DNA of 64,000 nt from Brenneria goodwinii (GTDB taxonomy: Bacteria > Pseudomonadota > Gammaproteobacteria > Enterobacterales > Enterobacteriaceae): assembly GCF_002291445.1 (NCBI RefSeq), contig NZ_CP014137.1, forward strand, positions 3,968,001-4,032,000. Reading direction: 5' to 3'. A program made the translations under genes and the position numbers. Shown one piece after another: positions 44,218 through 52,151 of this stretch. The notes beneath the pieces are model-generated. The model searched no databases. It was not told where the DNA came from and was given only the letters and a program-made list of their open reading frames with translations. How positions within the stretch are numbered: position 1 is the first letter of the stretch; every line of letters begins with the position of its first letter.

Positions 44218-44603
44218 TTCCCTCTCGTCCGCCACGGCAGACTGCTGACAAACATGCTGCTTTTTCTTTATCCGCCGCTTACGCGACGTTCAAGGGGCGG
44301 CGGGCAAGACCGCCCGCCGTAACCCGGAATCCGCCTTACAGCAAAGTATCGTCTGCGGTCCCGCAGCCGGGGTGACCAAGACGGAAAGGCCGCCTTGCCC
44401 GGCTTACCGATCCAGGCGTTGCTCTGGAACACAAGACACGGCGTGGCTGCTCCACCGCCTCTTCAGGCAAGCACCCCGTGGACGTTTAGGCGTTGCCTGC
44501 TGAAAAGCGGGGTTTGCCTACCGGCGTCTCGCTGCAAGGATTTGCAGAGAAATCCTTGCAAGGTAAATCAACTATTCCAACGCCGATTTGCTCCGTTCCT
44601 GCA
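44218..44603. other. Non-coding left edge of the island
   Basis: These 386 bases carry no convincing gene. Two hairpins are visible: an 8-bp GC stem at 44298-44319 (CGGCGGGC with complement), a possible livF terminator without T run, and a perfect 11-bp hairpin at 44533-44560 (TGCAAGGATTT with complement, 6-base loop) that may end the minus-strand oxidoreductase transcript. An open frame at 44395-44745 runs into the antisense of that gene and is rejected. Confidence 0.5.
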
Positions 44604-46004
44604 CTATTTTGTCAGTCCGAAGACCCTATCCTGCTCTTTGCGCAGGCGCAGAAGTACCGAATTTTCAGGGATATTCACGTCTTCCATCCGGATAACTTCC
44701 CCGGCGGCGACATCGCGCGCCAGGCTTGTATTGCTAAAGAGATAGAACGGTACTAACTTCCCAGCTTCGATAGCCTCGGCATCACCGATGAAGCCGTCCA
44801 CTCCGTCGATGGTATGGTGATGTCCGCCCATCTTCAGCACCGTACCCTTTTTGAGATCCTGTGTGGCACGGCCGTATAAATCGCAAACAGGGCGAAGGTT
44901 ATCTCCGCCCGTCGCATGTCCCATGATAGCCGCTGCAAGTACGGACGTGCCGGTTTCCACGCCGAGCAGGTGTTGGGGGATATAAATCGCCGCGTACTTC
45001 CCGTCCCGGCTAACGGGATGCCCTTTGGCGCCGAGTACTTTCCATGTCTTTTGATCCGTGCACTCCACAATGATGAACTCGCCGCCGGCCATGCTGATCT
45101 CATCGGGACGGCGCAGGCAGTTGAAGATATCCAGTGTTCCGGGGGCATCAAGCAGGCCGCCGTCTTTTTGGGGGCAAAAAAAGTCAGGCATTTCCCGCAT
45201 GCGTGTGGCGGGGGCGCTGAACGCGGGTTTGTTCGGTTTCATGCCGGTTGCGTTCGCCACAACGACCATTTCGCAAAGGTCAGGAATGGAGTGAAAAGTA
45301 AGGGCGCTGAGTATAGCGCTGCGCGCTTCGGCAATATCCCTGGCGTTCCGGTCGCCGAGGTTCCATAAATCATCCATGCCGGAACAGGCAAAGACCTGCT
45401 GCTGCCCTTCACACGTAAGCATTTTTGCAACGGGGTCGTACACGAAATCATACTCGCTGGCTTTTCCCGCGCCGACAATGGTAAGACCCAGCGCACGCCC
45501 CCAGCTAATAAGGCCGATCAGCATGCTGGGTTGGTCACCGTCTCCCGTCGTATAGACAAGCCCCTTGGACTGGGCTTTCTGAGCGAGGATTGAACCGACA
45601 ACGGAATCCGTCTCCTTGGAAACCATTACCACATGCATGCCTTTCTCAATGGCGAGTTCAGCCGCCGCGGCGCTGACTTCCGGCTGGCCGCTGCTTTCCA
45701 CCAACACTTCGAGAGGGAGATCCGCAATGGTAGCAAAGTCCTCGACAACAACGAATAATCCCTCTTCGTACGCTTTTTTCGCCTCTTCCGCCGTGTTGCA
45801 AACTTTCACCTTGCCTGCGGGAATACCCGCGGAAACATATGCGTCAACCGCGCGCTGCGCTGTGCGGGTGCATACGGCTTTCACTTCCATATACGGCATG
45901 GTTTGGGCCTGGAAAATGTATGATGCGCCGAATTCGCCTGCGCCCATAAGACAGGCGCGCACCGCGTCGTTCGCAGGCCGTTTGAATAATGATTGATAAT
46001 GCAT
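44604..46004 (-). CDS. NAD(P)-binding oxidoreductase with C-terminal SAF domain
   Basis: A protein of 466 residues with an N-terminal nucleotide-binding fold (ACLMGAGEFGASYIFQ at about 17-32), a homoserine-dehydrogenase-like central part (VLVESSGQPEVSAAAAELAI, HVVMVSKETDSVVG, TTGDGDQPSML) and a C-terminal SAF-like domain (FSNTSLARDVAAGEVIRMED). Such proteins are often labelled homoserine dehydrogenase-like, but the real substrates of this subgroup are unknown to me. ATG at 46004 has AGGAG before it. It is the last gene of the carrier-lactonase-oxidoreductase set and probably oxidises or reduces the sugar-acid intermediate released by the lactonase (inference). Confidence 0.72.
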   Translation of the reverse strand: MHYQSLFKRPANDAVRACLMGAGEFGASYIFQAQTMPYMEVKAVCTRTAQRAVDAYVSAGIPAGKVKVCNTAEEAKKAYEEGLFVVVEDFATIADLPLEVLVESSGQPEVSAAAAELAIEKGMHVVMVSKETDSVVGSILAQKAQSKGLVYTTGDGDQPSMLIGLISWGRALGLTIVGAGKASEYDFVYDPVAKMLTCEGQQQVFACSGMDDLWNLGDRNARDIAEARSAILSALTFHSIPDLCEMVVVANATGMKPNKPAFSAPATRMREMPDFFCPQKDGGLLDAPGTLDIFNCLRRPDEISMAGGEFIIVECTDQKTWKVLGAKGHPVSRDGKYAAIYIPQHLLGVETGTSVLAAAIMGHATGGDNLRPVCDLYGRATQDLKKGTVLKMGGHHHTIDGVDGFIGDAEAIEAGKLVPFYLFSNTSLARDVAAGEVIRMEDVNIPENSVLLRLRKEQDRVFGLTK

Positions 46005-46121
46005 CGAGCGATCTCCTGAGTATATACATCTGTTTAATAATTCTTTTTCCAAAACCGAACTACGGAAATCCATTCCCGCACACCCTCGTTCACGTAGAGC
46101 GCTGGTTTTTCGGTAACCCGG

Positions 46122-47036
46122 TTATTGCAAACGCTGCGGGCGGTATATCCTTTCAGCGGTTTCGTGAAAGACAGCGCTCTGCTCTTTTTCCGGCAGATCC
46201 GCCAGAATCGCCCTGTAACCGTCAAAAATCGTGGCGAATGTCGTTACCATGCCATCCACCGGGAAATTGCTGCCCAACATGCAGCGATCTGCACCGAACA
46301 TGCTGATGACGTCTTTCACGATCCGGCGGTTGCTTTCAACCGTCCAGGGTTTGTTCGCCTCGCAAAGCCCGGAAATCTTCACGGCTGTATTGGGTCTGGC
46401 GGCCAGCTTTTCCATATTGGCGCGCCACCCCCGGAGAGACTCCTCGCTTCGCCCCGGCACTCCCGTATGGTTTACGATGACGAGCGTACGCGGGAAATTG
46501 GCGGCAAGTTCTGCGGCTTCCGGCAAAACCCACCAGTTGGCCTGCAAATCGAAATGGAGGCCGTATTTCTCCAATTCGGAATACCCACGCAGCCATTTGT
46601 CAGACGACATAAGGCTTCTGCCCTGTTCCGCCGGGGAAGAAGGGCCTCCGGGCTTATGGCGAACACTCCGGACAAGAGGATATGCCGCCTGCTCCGCGAG
46701 CAGGCTTGCGGCATCGTCCGCGTCAAGCCATGCCTGTGCGACCATGGCGCCGGGATAGCCGAAATCCCGCGCGACTTCATGCACGTAGTGGGTTTCCTTA
46801 AGCGGAGCCTGCGGGTCATATTCCGCTTCGCAGTAAACGGATGCGACCACGTTTTGCCCGGCGATATCGTCGAGATAATCGCTCATCAAGTACGTTTTCT
46901 TTATTGCGCTGTAATCCCCGTAACGATGCGCCACCATGATGTCCTTCGTCAGCCACGGATACAGATGCTTTTCGAGGTCCCAAAAATGGTGGTGTGCGTC
47001 AATGACCGGTCCGGTCCAGATATTTTTTTCAGCCAT
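46122..47036 (-). CDS. Amidohydrolase, lactonase-like (COG3618 type)
   Basis: This 304-residue TIM-barrel metal hydrolase resembles the amidohydrolase-2 family that includes L-fuconolactonase and L-rhamnono-lactonase. Motifs are the N-terminal HxH (VIDAHHHFWD, residues about 11-20), VIVNHTGVPG and the C-terminal metal-site region LGSNFPVDGM. In most relatives the last reads GSDWP or GSDFP, so an Asn stands where Asp is usual. TAAGGAGAATC precedes the ATG. Its neighbours (MFS carrier, oxidoreductase, otnK-otnC) suggest a sugar-acid lactone as substrate. Confidence 0.75.
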   Translation of the reverse strand: MAEKNIWTGPVIDAHHHFWDLEKHLYPWLTKDIMVAHRYGDYSAIKKTYLMSDYLDDIAGQNVVASVYCEAEYDPQAPLKETHYVHEVARDFGYPGAMVAQAWLDADDAASLLAEQAAYPLVRSVRHKPGGPSSPAEQGRSLMSSDKWLRGYSELEKYGLHFDLQANWWVLPEAAELAANFPRTLVIVNHTGVPGRSEESLRGWRANMEKLAARPNTAVKISGLCEANKPWTVESNRRIVKDVISMFGADRCMLGSNFPVDGMVTTFATIFDGYRAILADLPEKEQSAVFHETAERIYRPQRLQ

Positions 47037-47090
47037 GATGATTCTCCTTAATATGCGCCGGCCGTTGTGCGGACGACGCGCGCATAGGTT

Positions 47091-48392
47091 CTAGCCCGTG
47101 GTTTTCGGGCTGGAAGAGCCGAAATTAATGCAAAGGGAGCCCAGGAGGTATGCAAAGGCGCAACCGGCGAAAAAGTACAGTGCAGCGGTGTAGCCGCCGG
47201 TCATGTCCACCAGGAAACCCACGATGATGGGAACAAAAATGCCGCTGGACGTTCCGGCGAAGTTCATTATCCCGCCAACCAAGCCGATTTTATTCTCGGG
47301 GGAAAGCATGGCCGGAATAATCCAATACAATCCGCCCCAAAGATGGAAAAAGACGCCAATGGCAAGAACGATTACCGCCATGGAACTATCGCTGATGAAA
47401 GGCAATGCCAACAGGCAAACCAGGGCCATGGCGCCGGAAATCCCGAAAAGCAGCTTGCAGGCAACGTTGCGCGGGAGCACACGCTGAAGCATATCCACAA
47501 GGTATCCGCTGACCACTTCGCCAATCGCACCACACAGGAAAATGATAAAAGTGGCGTATCCCATGGCCTGGAGGTTCATTCCTCGCCCGTTGGCAAGATA
47601 GCTCGGCCCCCATGTAACCAGCCCGAAAAATACCATTGCCCAGCCGATGCGGCCGATAACCATTGCTACCAGGGTTTTCTTGGACAGCACCATATTTGTA
47701 CTCTGCGTCTGCACTTCCCCTGCGAGCCGTTTCTGTTCGTCAATGAAATCAAGTTCTTTTTTACCCATGCTTTTGTGTTCATGGGGCTTGTCGCGGGCGT
47801 ATAGATAGACCACAATCCCGGCAACGATGGTCAAGACCCCGATCAGGAAAAATGCGATACGCCACGAGCTGAAAAAGGCGATGAGAGAGGCGACCAGCAA
47901 GCCGCCCACGGCGGAGCCGAAAGGAGCGCCGCTGTCAATGAGGGTAATGCCCCTGCCCCTCTCCCGGGGGGGAAGCCAACTGGCGGTGAGTTTACTGGCC
48001 GATGGCATGAAAGGCGCTTCAAACGCGCCAAGCCCCACGCGGGTCAGCAACAGGAACAGGCCGTTGACTGCAATGGCGGAAAGGCACTGGAACGCCCCCC
48101 ATATCACTGTCGCCACTCCGATGACGAGTCTTCCGCCCCACCGGTCCGCAGCTTTTCCTCCGGGGATCTGGCAAAGGCAATATGTCCAGAAAAAGGCGCT
48201 GAGGATCAGTCCCTGCATTTTCCCGCTTAACGAGAAATCTTGCGCGATCAGCGGCATGCCGACAGACAAAGCTATGCGGTCGATGCAGTTGATGGTGTAC
48301 AAGATGAACAGCATGATAATAAAGCGCCATCTGGTCGTCAGCAGTATAGATTTTTTGTTGCCGACGTCTGGAGTATTTGAGTCCACAGACAT
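47091..48392 (-). CDS. MFS transporter, anion:cation symporter (ExuT/GudP-like)
   Basis: A 12-span permease of 433 residues of the ACS branch of the major facilitator superfamily, which imports hexuronates, hexarates and related organic acids. Features are NCIDRIALSVGMPLIAQDF, FWTYCLCQIPGGKAADRWGG, ASWLPPRERGRGITLIDSGA and GGIMNFAGTSSGIFVPIIVG. The ATG at 48392 has GGAGG upstream; the open frame extends 11 codons further. It takes the place of the YgbN-type transporter that normally follows otnI, and is likely the uptake step for the island's substrate. Confidence 0.82.
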   Translation of the reverse strand: MSVDSNTPDVGNKKSILLTTRWRFIIMLFILYTINCIDRIALSVGMPLIAQDFSLSGKMQGLILSAFFWTYCLCQIPGGKAADRWGGRLVIGVATVIWGAFQCLSAIAVNGLFLLLTRVGLGAFEAPFMPSASKLTASWLPPRERGRGITLIDSGAPFGSAVGGLLVASLIAFFSSWRIAFFLIGVLTIVAGIVVYLYARDKPHEHKSMGKKELDFIDEQKRLAGEVQTQSTNMVLSKKTLVAMVIGRIGWAMVFFGLVTWGPSYLANGRGMNLQAMGYATFIIFLCGAIGEVVSGYLVDMLQRVLPRNVACKLLFGISGAMALVCLLALPFISDSSMAVIVLAIGVFFHLWGGLYWIIPAMLSPENKIGLVGGIMNFAGTSSGIFVPIIVGFLVDMTGGYTAALYFFAGCAFAYLLGSLCINFGSSSPKTTG

Positions 48393-48443
48393 AACAACCT
48401 CCGGAAATATATCTTTTTTTCCCATTTAAAGGTGCAGCGGCAT

Positions 48444-48745
48444 TTAAACGTCCAATGCTGTAAGCAAGAGCAAGCCATGCCGCGACATGGCTTGTCGCTG
48501 CCCGGTGTTGGCGAAAGTAACTTTTGCCGTTAATGCTGAAGCGGGTATCTCAGGAGTCGTCCGTGTTAAAAGTTGCTCTATTTCGGCGGGCGTTCGGCAG
48601 AAATGCCATAGACAACAATTTTCTATTGCCTGTAACGCCCCCCAGGATCTTCGCCCGGGAACCCGCGTCGGCGGCGGCCTTGAAGAAGTCAAGGAACGGC
48701 GCCGCGGTAAAACATCGTGGATAGATTTATGGTGAACGTAGGCAT
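48444..48745 (-). pseudogene. otnI: Broken otnI (2-oxo-tetronate isomerase)
   Basis: Two bases after the otnC stop, with GGAG upstream, an ATG starts MPTFTINLSTMFYRGAVP, matching the N terminus of OtnI/YgbM (MPRFAANLSMMF in E. coli, from memory). The frame then hits TGA at about residue 19. The similarity continues in another frame (FLDFFKAAADAG), and WHFCRTPAEIEQLL in a third frame looks like the next segment. Only about 300 of the expected 780 bases remain. OtnI converts 2-oxo- to 3-oxo-tetronate; this copy cannot be functional. Confidence 0.75.
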
Positions 48746-48747
48746 GT

Positions 48748-49371
48748 TTAGCTCCTTAATTCGGCAATTTCTGCGTCGGTCAGATAGCGGATCCGGCGGT
48801 CGCCCAGAATGAAGACCAGTTTGGCGGTCTCTTCCAGCTCTTCCATATTGTCCGCGGCGGCGCGCAGGCTTCGTCCGGTCACGACCGGACCGTGATTGGC
48901 CAGGAGAAAAGCGTTGTGGTCGGGCGCCAACCTGGCCAATTCTTCGCCCAGCCGCTTGTCGCCGGGACGGAAATAGGGAACGACCGGCACTCGTCCCATC
49001 CGCATCACCACATAAGGGGTGAAGGGCCGGATCGCGTTGCGCGGATCCAGTCCCTCCAGGCAAGATAGCGCCGTCGAATAGGCGCTATGCAGGTGCACCA
49101 CGGCCCGACACTGCGGATTATGGCGATAGAGGGCCAGATGGAAGCTGATTTCCTTAGAGGGTCTGTCGCCGGAGATCAATTCTCCCTCCAGACCAACCTT
49201 CGCCAGCCGGTCGGCGGAGAGTTCCCCCAGGCAGGAGCCCGTCGGCGTTGCCAGCAGCGCCCCGTCCTCCAGCAGCAGGGAAAGGTTCCCGGCCGAGCCG
49301 GTGGCATATCCGCGCTGAAAAAAAGAGGCGCCCAGTCTGACCATTTCTTCTCGTGCTTGAACTTCATTCAT
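48748..49371 (-). CDS. otnC: 3-oxo-tetronate 4-phosphate decarboxylase
   Basis: OtnC (YgbL) is a class II aldolase-family zinc enzyme that decarboxylates 3-oxo-tetronate 4-phosphate to dihydroxyacetone phosphate. The 207-residue product shows FQRGYATGSAGNLSLLLEDG, TPTGSCLGEL, the zinc histidines in AVVHLHSAYSTALSCL and LANHGPVVTGRSL. It overlaps otnK by 4 bases and is 2 bases from the broken otnI, the order of E. coli ygbKLM. Confidence 0.88.
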   Translation of the reverse strand: MNEVQAREEMVRLGASFFQRGYATGSAGNLSLLLEDGALLATPTGSCLGELSADRLAKVGLEGELISGDRPSKEISFHLALYRHNPQCRAVVHLHSAYSTALSCLEGLDPRNAIRPFTPYVVMRMGRVPVVPYFRPGDKRLGEELARLAPDHNAFLLANHGPVVTGRSLRAAADNMEELEETAKLVFILGDRRIRYLTDAEIAELRS

Positions 49372-50636
49372 ACGACGAATTCCTGCTGCGCTCTGGCGAA
49401 AAAGTTTTCATCCCCGAAATTGCCGGACTTCAGCGCCAGCGAAAGGGGGGCATCGGTCGATCTCACCCAGGGCACGCCGGGGGATATGGTGGGGCCGATA
49501 TGGAAGGCGCGGATCCCCAGCGTCTGCACCACGATGCTGGAGGTTTCTCCTCCGGCGACGATGAAGAGCCGGAAGCCGTCCTCCCGCAGTTGCCGGGCGA
49601 CGGAAGAGAAGAGCGCTTCCACCGCCTGGCTGCTGGCCTGCGCCCCCCAGCGCTGCTGGATACGGCCGAGGATCTCCGGCTCGGCGGTGGCGTACAGCAT
49701 GGGGGCCAGTTTCTCTCCGCTGTGCTTCCGCACCCAGTCGCACAACTCGCGAGCGTAGCCGGCCAGGGCGTCATCTCCCGCCATGCAGCGTTCGACGTCG
49801 ATGGCGCGGCCGGAAGCCTGCTGCAGATAGCGGGCGACCTGCCTGTTGGTCATCACGGAACAGGAACCGGACAACACGATCGCCGGTCCTCCCTGCGGCG
49901 CGCCGGCGGCCTGCGCGTCCTGCGGCGCATCGCCCGTCGCCCACTGGCGCGCCAGCCCGATGGCCAGGCCGGAACCGCCGGTGACCAGCTTCATCCCGCG
50001 CAGCGCCTCGCCCTGGACCAGCAGGTGCCGCCCGTTGAGCGCATCCAGCGCCGCGTAGCGAACGCCCCGCCGCCGCAGTTCCGCCAACCGCGCCGCCACC
50101 GCCTCCACGCCCCGGTCCATGACGTCCGCCGCGATGACGCCGCACTTCCCTTCGGCCTGCCGCTCCATCAGGCGCGGCAGATAGCTGTCGGTCATCGGAG
50201 TCAACGGATGGTCGCGCATGCCCGACTCCGACAGCAGCCGATCCATCACGAACAGATAGCCCTGGTAGACGGTGCGGCCGTTAACCGGTAAAGCCGGGGA
50301 GATGACGGTCTGCGTTTCTCCCAGCGCGTCCAGCAACGCGTCGGTCACCGGGCCGATGTTGCCCTGCGCGGTGCTGTCGAAGGTCGAACAGTATTTGAAA
50401 TAGAACTGGCGGCATCCCTGGACCTGTAGCCAAGCCAACGCATTGAGCGAATCGGCGACGGCTTGTTCGGGCGGACAGGAGCGCGATTTCAGGCTGATGA
50501 CGGCGGCCTGGGCGTCCACATGGTAATCCTGCGGCGGCACACCGTTGAGTTGCACGGTGGATAGCCCGTTCCCGGCCAGAAAACCGGCAATGTCGGTGGC
50601 GCCGGTGAAATCGTCGGCGATGACTCCGAGTAACAT
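49368..50636 (-). CDS. otnK: 3-oxo-tetronate kinase (four-carbon acid sugar kinase family)
   Basis: OtnK (YgbK, DUF1537 family) phosphorylates 3-oxo-tetronate at O-4. The 422-residue protein has the N-terminal DDFTGATDIAGFL, YFKYCSTFDSTAQGNIGPV, the nucleotide region VLSGSCSVMTNRQV and the C-terminal VAGGETSSIVVQTL. The ATG at 50636 overlaps the stop of the ltnD remnant (TAATG) and is preceded by GGAGG, so translation may be coupled to that remnant. The C-terminal GVPWV reads normally for the family. Confidence 0.88.
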   Translation of the reverse strand: MLLGVIADDFTGATDIAGFLAGNGLSTVQLNGVPPQDYHVDAQAAVISLKSRSCPPEQAVADSLNALAWLQVQGCRQFYFKYCSTFDSTAQGNIGPVTDALLDALGETQTVISPALPVNGRTVYQGYLFVMDRLLSESGMRDHPLTPMTDSYLPRLMERQAEGKCGVIAADVMDRGVEAVAARLAELRRRGVRYAALDALNGRHLLVQGEALRGMKLVTGGSGLAIGLARQWATGDAPQDAQAAGAPQGGPAIVLSGSCSVMTNRQVARYLQQASGRAIDVERCMAGDDALAGYARELCDWVRKHSGEKLAPMLYATAEPEILGRIQQRWGAQASSQAVEALFSSVARQLREDGFRLFIVAGGETSSIVVQTLGIRAFHIGPTISPGVPWVRSTDAPLSLALKSGNFGDENFFARAQQEFVV

Positions 50637-50767
50637 TAGGCATCCTCCCATTTTTCCGGCAGCGCGATGTCGCTGAAAATCTTGAAGACGACGCTGTGGT
50701 CCTCACGGCCAAAACTTAGGGCGCCATGACTGATAACGGCTACGGCATACCCGGCAGATTCTTCCAT
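50636..50767 (-). pseudogene. ltnD: Remnant of ltnD (L-threonate dehydrogenase) C terminus
   Basis: A 43-codon frame starts at an ATG (50767) with AAGGTG upstream and ends FGREDHSVVFKIFSDIALP. This resembles the LtnD/YgbJ C terminus (GYGKEDDSAVIKIFSGITLP in E. coli, from memory). The roughly 270 N-terminal residues, with the NAD fold and catalytic lysine, are missing. It looks like an internal deletion that kept the translation start and the coupling to otnK. Confidence 0.7.
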
Positions 50768-50840
50768 AAGCGTCACCTTGTTAATTTTAGTGATTATTTG
50801 TTCCACGGTGTTAAATGTAGTTGCTTTAATTGCCATCGGT

Positions 50841-50856
50841 GGTGACTGACATCACA
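50841..50856. promoter_or_regulatory. Candidate CRP site in the otn/regulator divergent spacer
   Basis: GGTGA-CTGACA-TCACA matches the CRP core TGTGA-N6-TCACA with one mismatch. It lies about 75 bases before the otn operon start and 220 before the regulator gene. The surrounding 50768-51073 spacer is AT-rich and has no gene. Catabolite control of an alternative carbon source would fit. Confidence 0.5.
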
Positions 50857-51073
50857 TAAATTAACATCACGTGAATAAAATAGCCGAGCCTGTTCGGCCA
50901 TGCGAAAGACAACCTAAAATTAATAATTAAAATCAATATGTTATGTTTTCACACTCTGCGGAATAGTGGTGGAGTGTTAAGCGCGGCGTGGTTTACGGCG
51001 TGAATTTATGATAATAACTGTCCTTAAATACAGTAGTTATCACAATATTTATCAGATCAGGATAGGGGCAGGG

Positions 51074-51835
51074 ATGATTCCAGTAGAACGTCATCAACAG
51101 ATTCTGGCGCTGATCGCCGAACGCGGCGTGGTAAGCATCACGGAACTGACCGAGCGGCTCGGGGTATCGCATATGACCGTGCGGCGCGATGTGCAAAAAT
51201 TGGAGCGGGACGGCCTGTTACTCAGCGTCTCTGGCGGCGTGCGCTCGCCGGAACGGCTGACAATTGAACCGTCGCATCAGGATAAATCCGTTATGTTCAG
51301 CCAGCAAAAAGAGGCTATCGGCCAGTTGGCGGCCCGGCAGATCCCGCCCAACAGCTGTATCTATTTGGACGCGGGCACCACAACGCTGTCGCTGGCGCGC
51401 CACCTGGCCGACCGAGATGATTTATTGATCGTGACCAACGATTTTGTGATCGCCGCTTTTATTATTGAATCCTGCCAGTGCCGCATGATCCACACCGGCG
51501 GCACGTTGTGTCGGGAAAACCGCTCCTGCGTCGGTGAAGCCACCGCGCAGGCGCTGCGTAACCTGTTTATCGATATCGCCTTTATCTCTGCCTCATCGTG
51601 GAGCCTGCGCGGCCTGTCCACGCCAAGTGAAGACAAAGTGGCGGTCAAACGCGCAGTGGTCGAAGCCAGCAGCAAACGCATTCTGCTCTGCGATACCTCA
51701 AAATACGGCCGCATCGCCACCCATCTGATCACCCCGCTAACGGTCTTAGACAGCATTATTACCGACGACGCCCTGCCGACCGCGGCAAAAGATGCGCTGG
51801 GGAAAATGGGGGTGGAGGTGTTGGTGGGGAGGTAA
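51074..51835 (+). CDS. DeoR-family regulator (YgbI-like)
   Basis: A 253-residue repressor with an N-terminal winged helix (ITELTERLGVSHMTVRRDVQ) and a C-terminal phosphosugar-sensing domain (YLDAGTTTLSLARHLA). The N terminus MIPVERHQQILALIAE resembles E. coli YgbI, which is divergent from ygbJKLMN exactly as here. The ATG at 51074 has GGGGCAGGG in front; a 22-codon upstream extension is not supported. It most likely controls the reduced otn operon and perhaps the carrier-lactonase-oxidoreductase genes downstream of it. Confidence 0.85.
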   Translation: MIPVERHQQILALIAERGVVSITELTERLGVSHMTVRRDVQKLERDGLLLSVSGGVRSPERLTIEPSHQDKSVMFSQQKEAIGQLAARQIPPNSCIYLDAGTTTLSLARHLADRDDLLIVTNDFVIAAFIIESCQCRMIHTGGTLCRENRSCVGEATAQALRNLFIDIAFISASSWSLRGLSTPSEDKVAVKRAVVEASSKRILLCDTSKYGRIATHLITPLTVLDSIITDDALPTAAKDALGKMGVEVLVGR

Positions 51836-51909
51836 GGAGGCAGTCTTTCTATTGCCATCTTATTTGCCAAATGGCTATACAGAACAGCGTTCTGGCACTA
51901 TTTTTTGCA

Positions 51910-52098
51910 ATTTTTGATACTATTCAACAACTGCGTGAAGAAAGCATGGTCCTTTTCCTGATGGCGCAAAACGCCAATCAGGCGCTGTGCTGAGCCGATC
52001 GCGGCTATATGCTTGAAAACGGTCATGTTGTGCTGGAAGACAGCGGAGCAGCATTACTCGCAAATGAAGCGGTACGCTCAGCGTATCTGGGCGGCTAA
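51910..52098 (+). pseudogene. livF: Truncated second copy of the livF 3' end
   Basis: These 189 bases align without gaps to 44029-44217 (the last 63 codons of livF including stop) at a constant offset of 7881, with about 19 differences (about 90% identity). The reading frame has an internal TGA at 51991-51993 and lacks the Walker and signature motifs, so it is non-functional. Upstream similarity stops abruptly near 51905. It marks the right edge of the island; the aminotransferase gene begins 53 bases later. Confidence 0.9.
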
Positions 52099-52151
52099 CC
52101 AAATTCAGGCCGGTTTATCCGGCTTGTCGTTCCGATGAAGGCAAAAAGAAA

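Noticed and set aside
44395..44745. Plus-strand frame between livF and the oxidoreductase
   Set aside because: It runs into the antisense of the oxidoreductase and contains a hairpin, with no family resemblance.
46125..47051. 308-codon plus-strand frame opposite the lactonase
   Set aside because: It lies wholly antisense to a gene with clear metal-site motifs and a ribosome site; it has no family pattern.
49353..50291. 312-codon frame opposite otnK
   Set aside because: Arg/Gly/Gln-rich antisense shadow of a high-GC gene.
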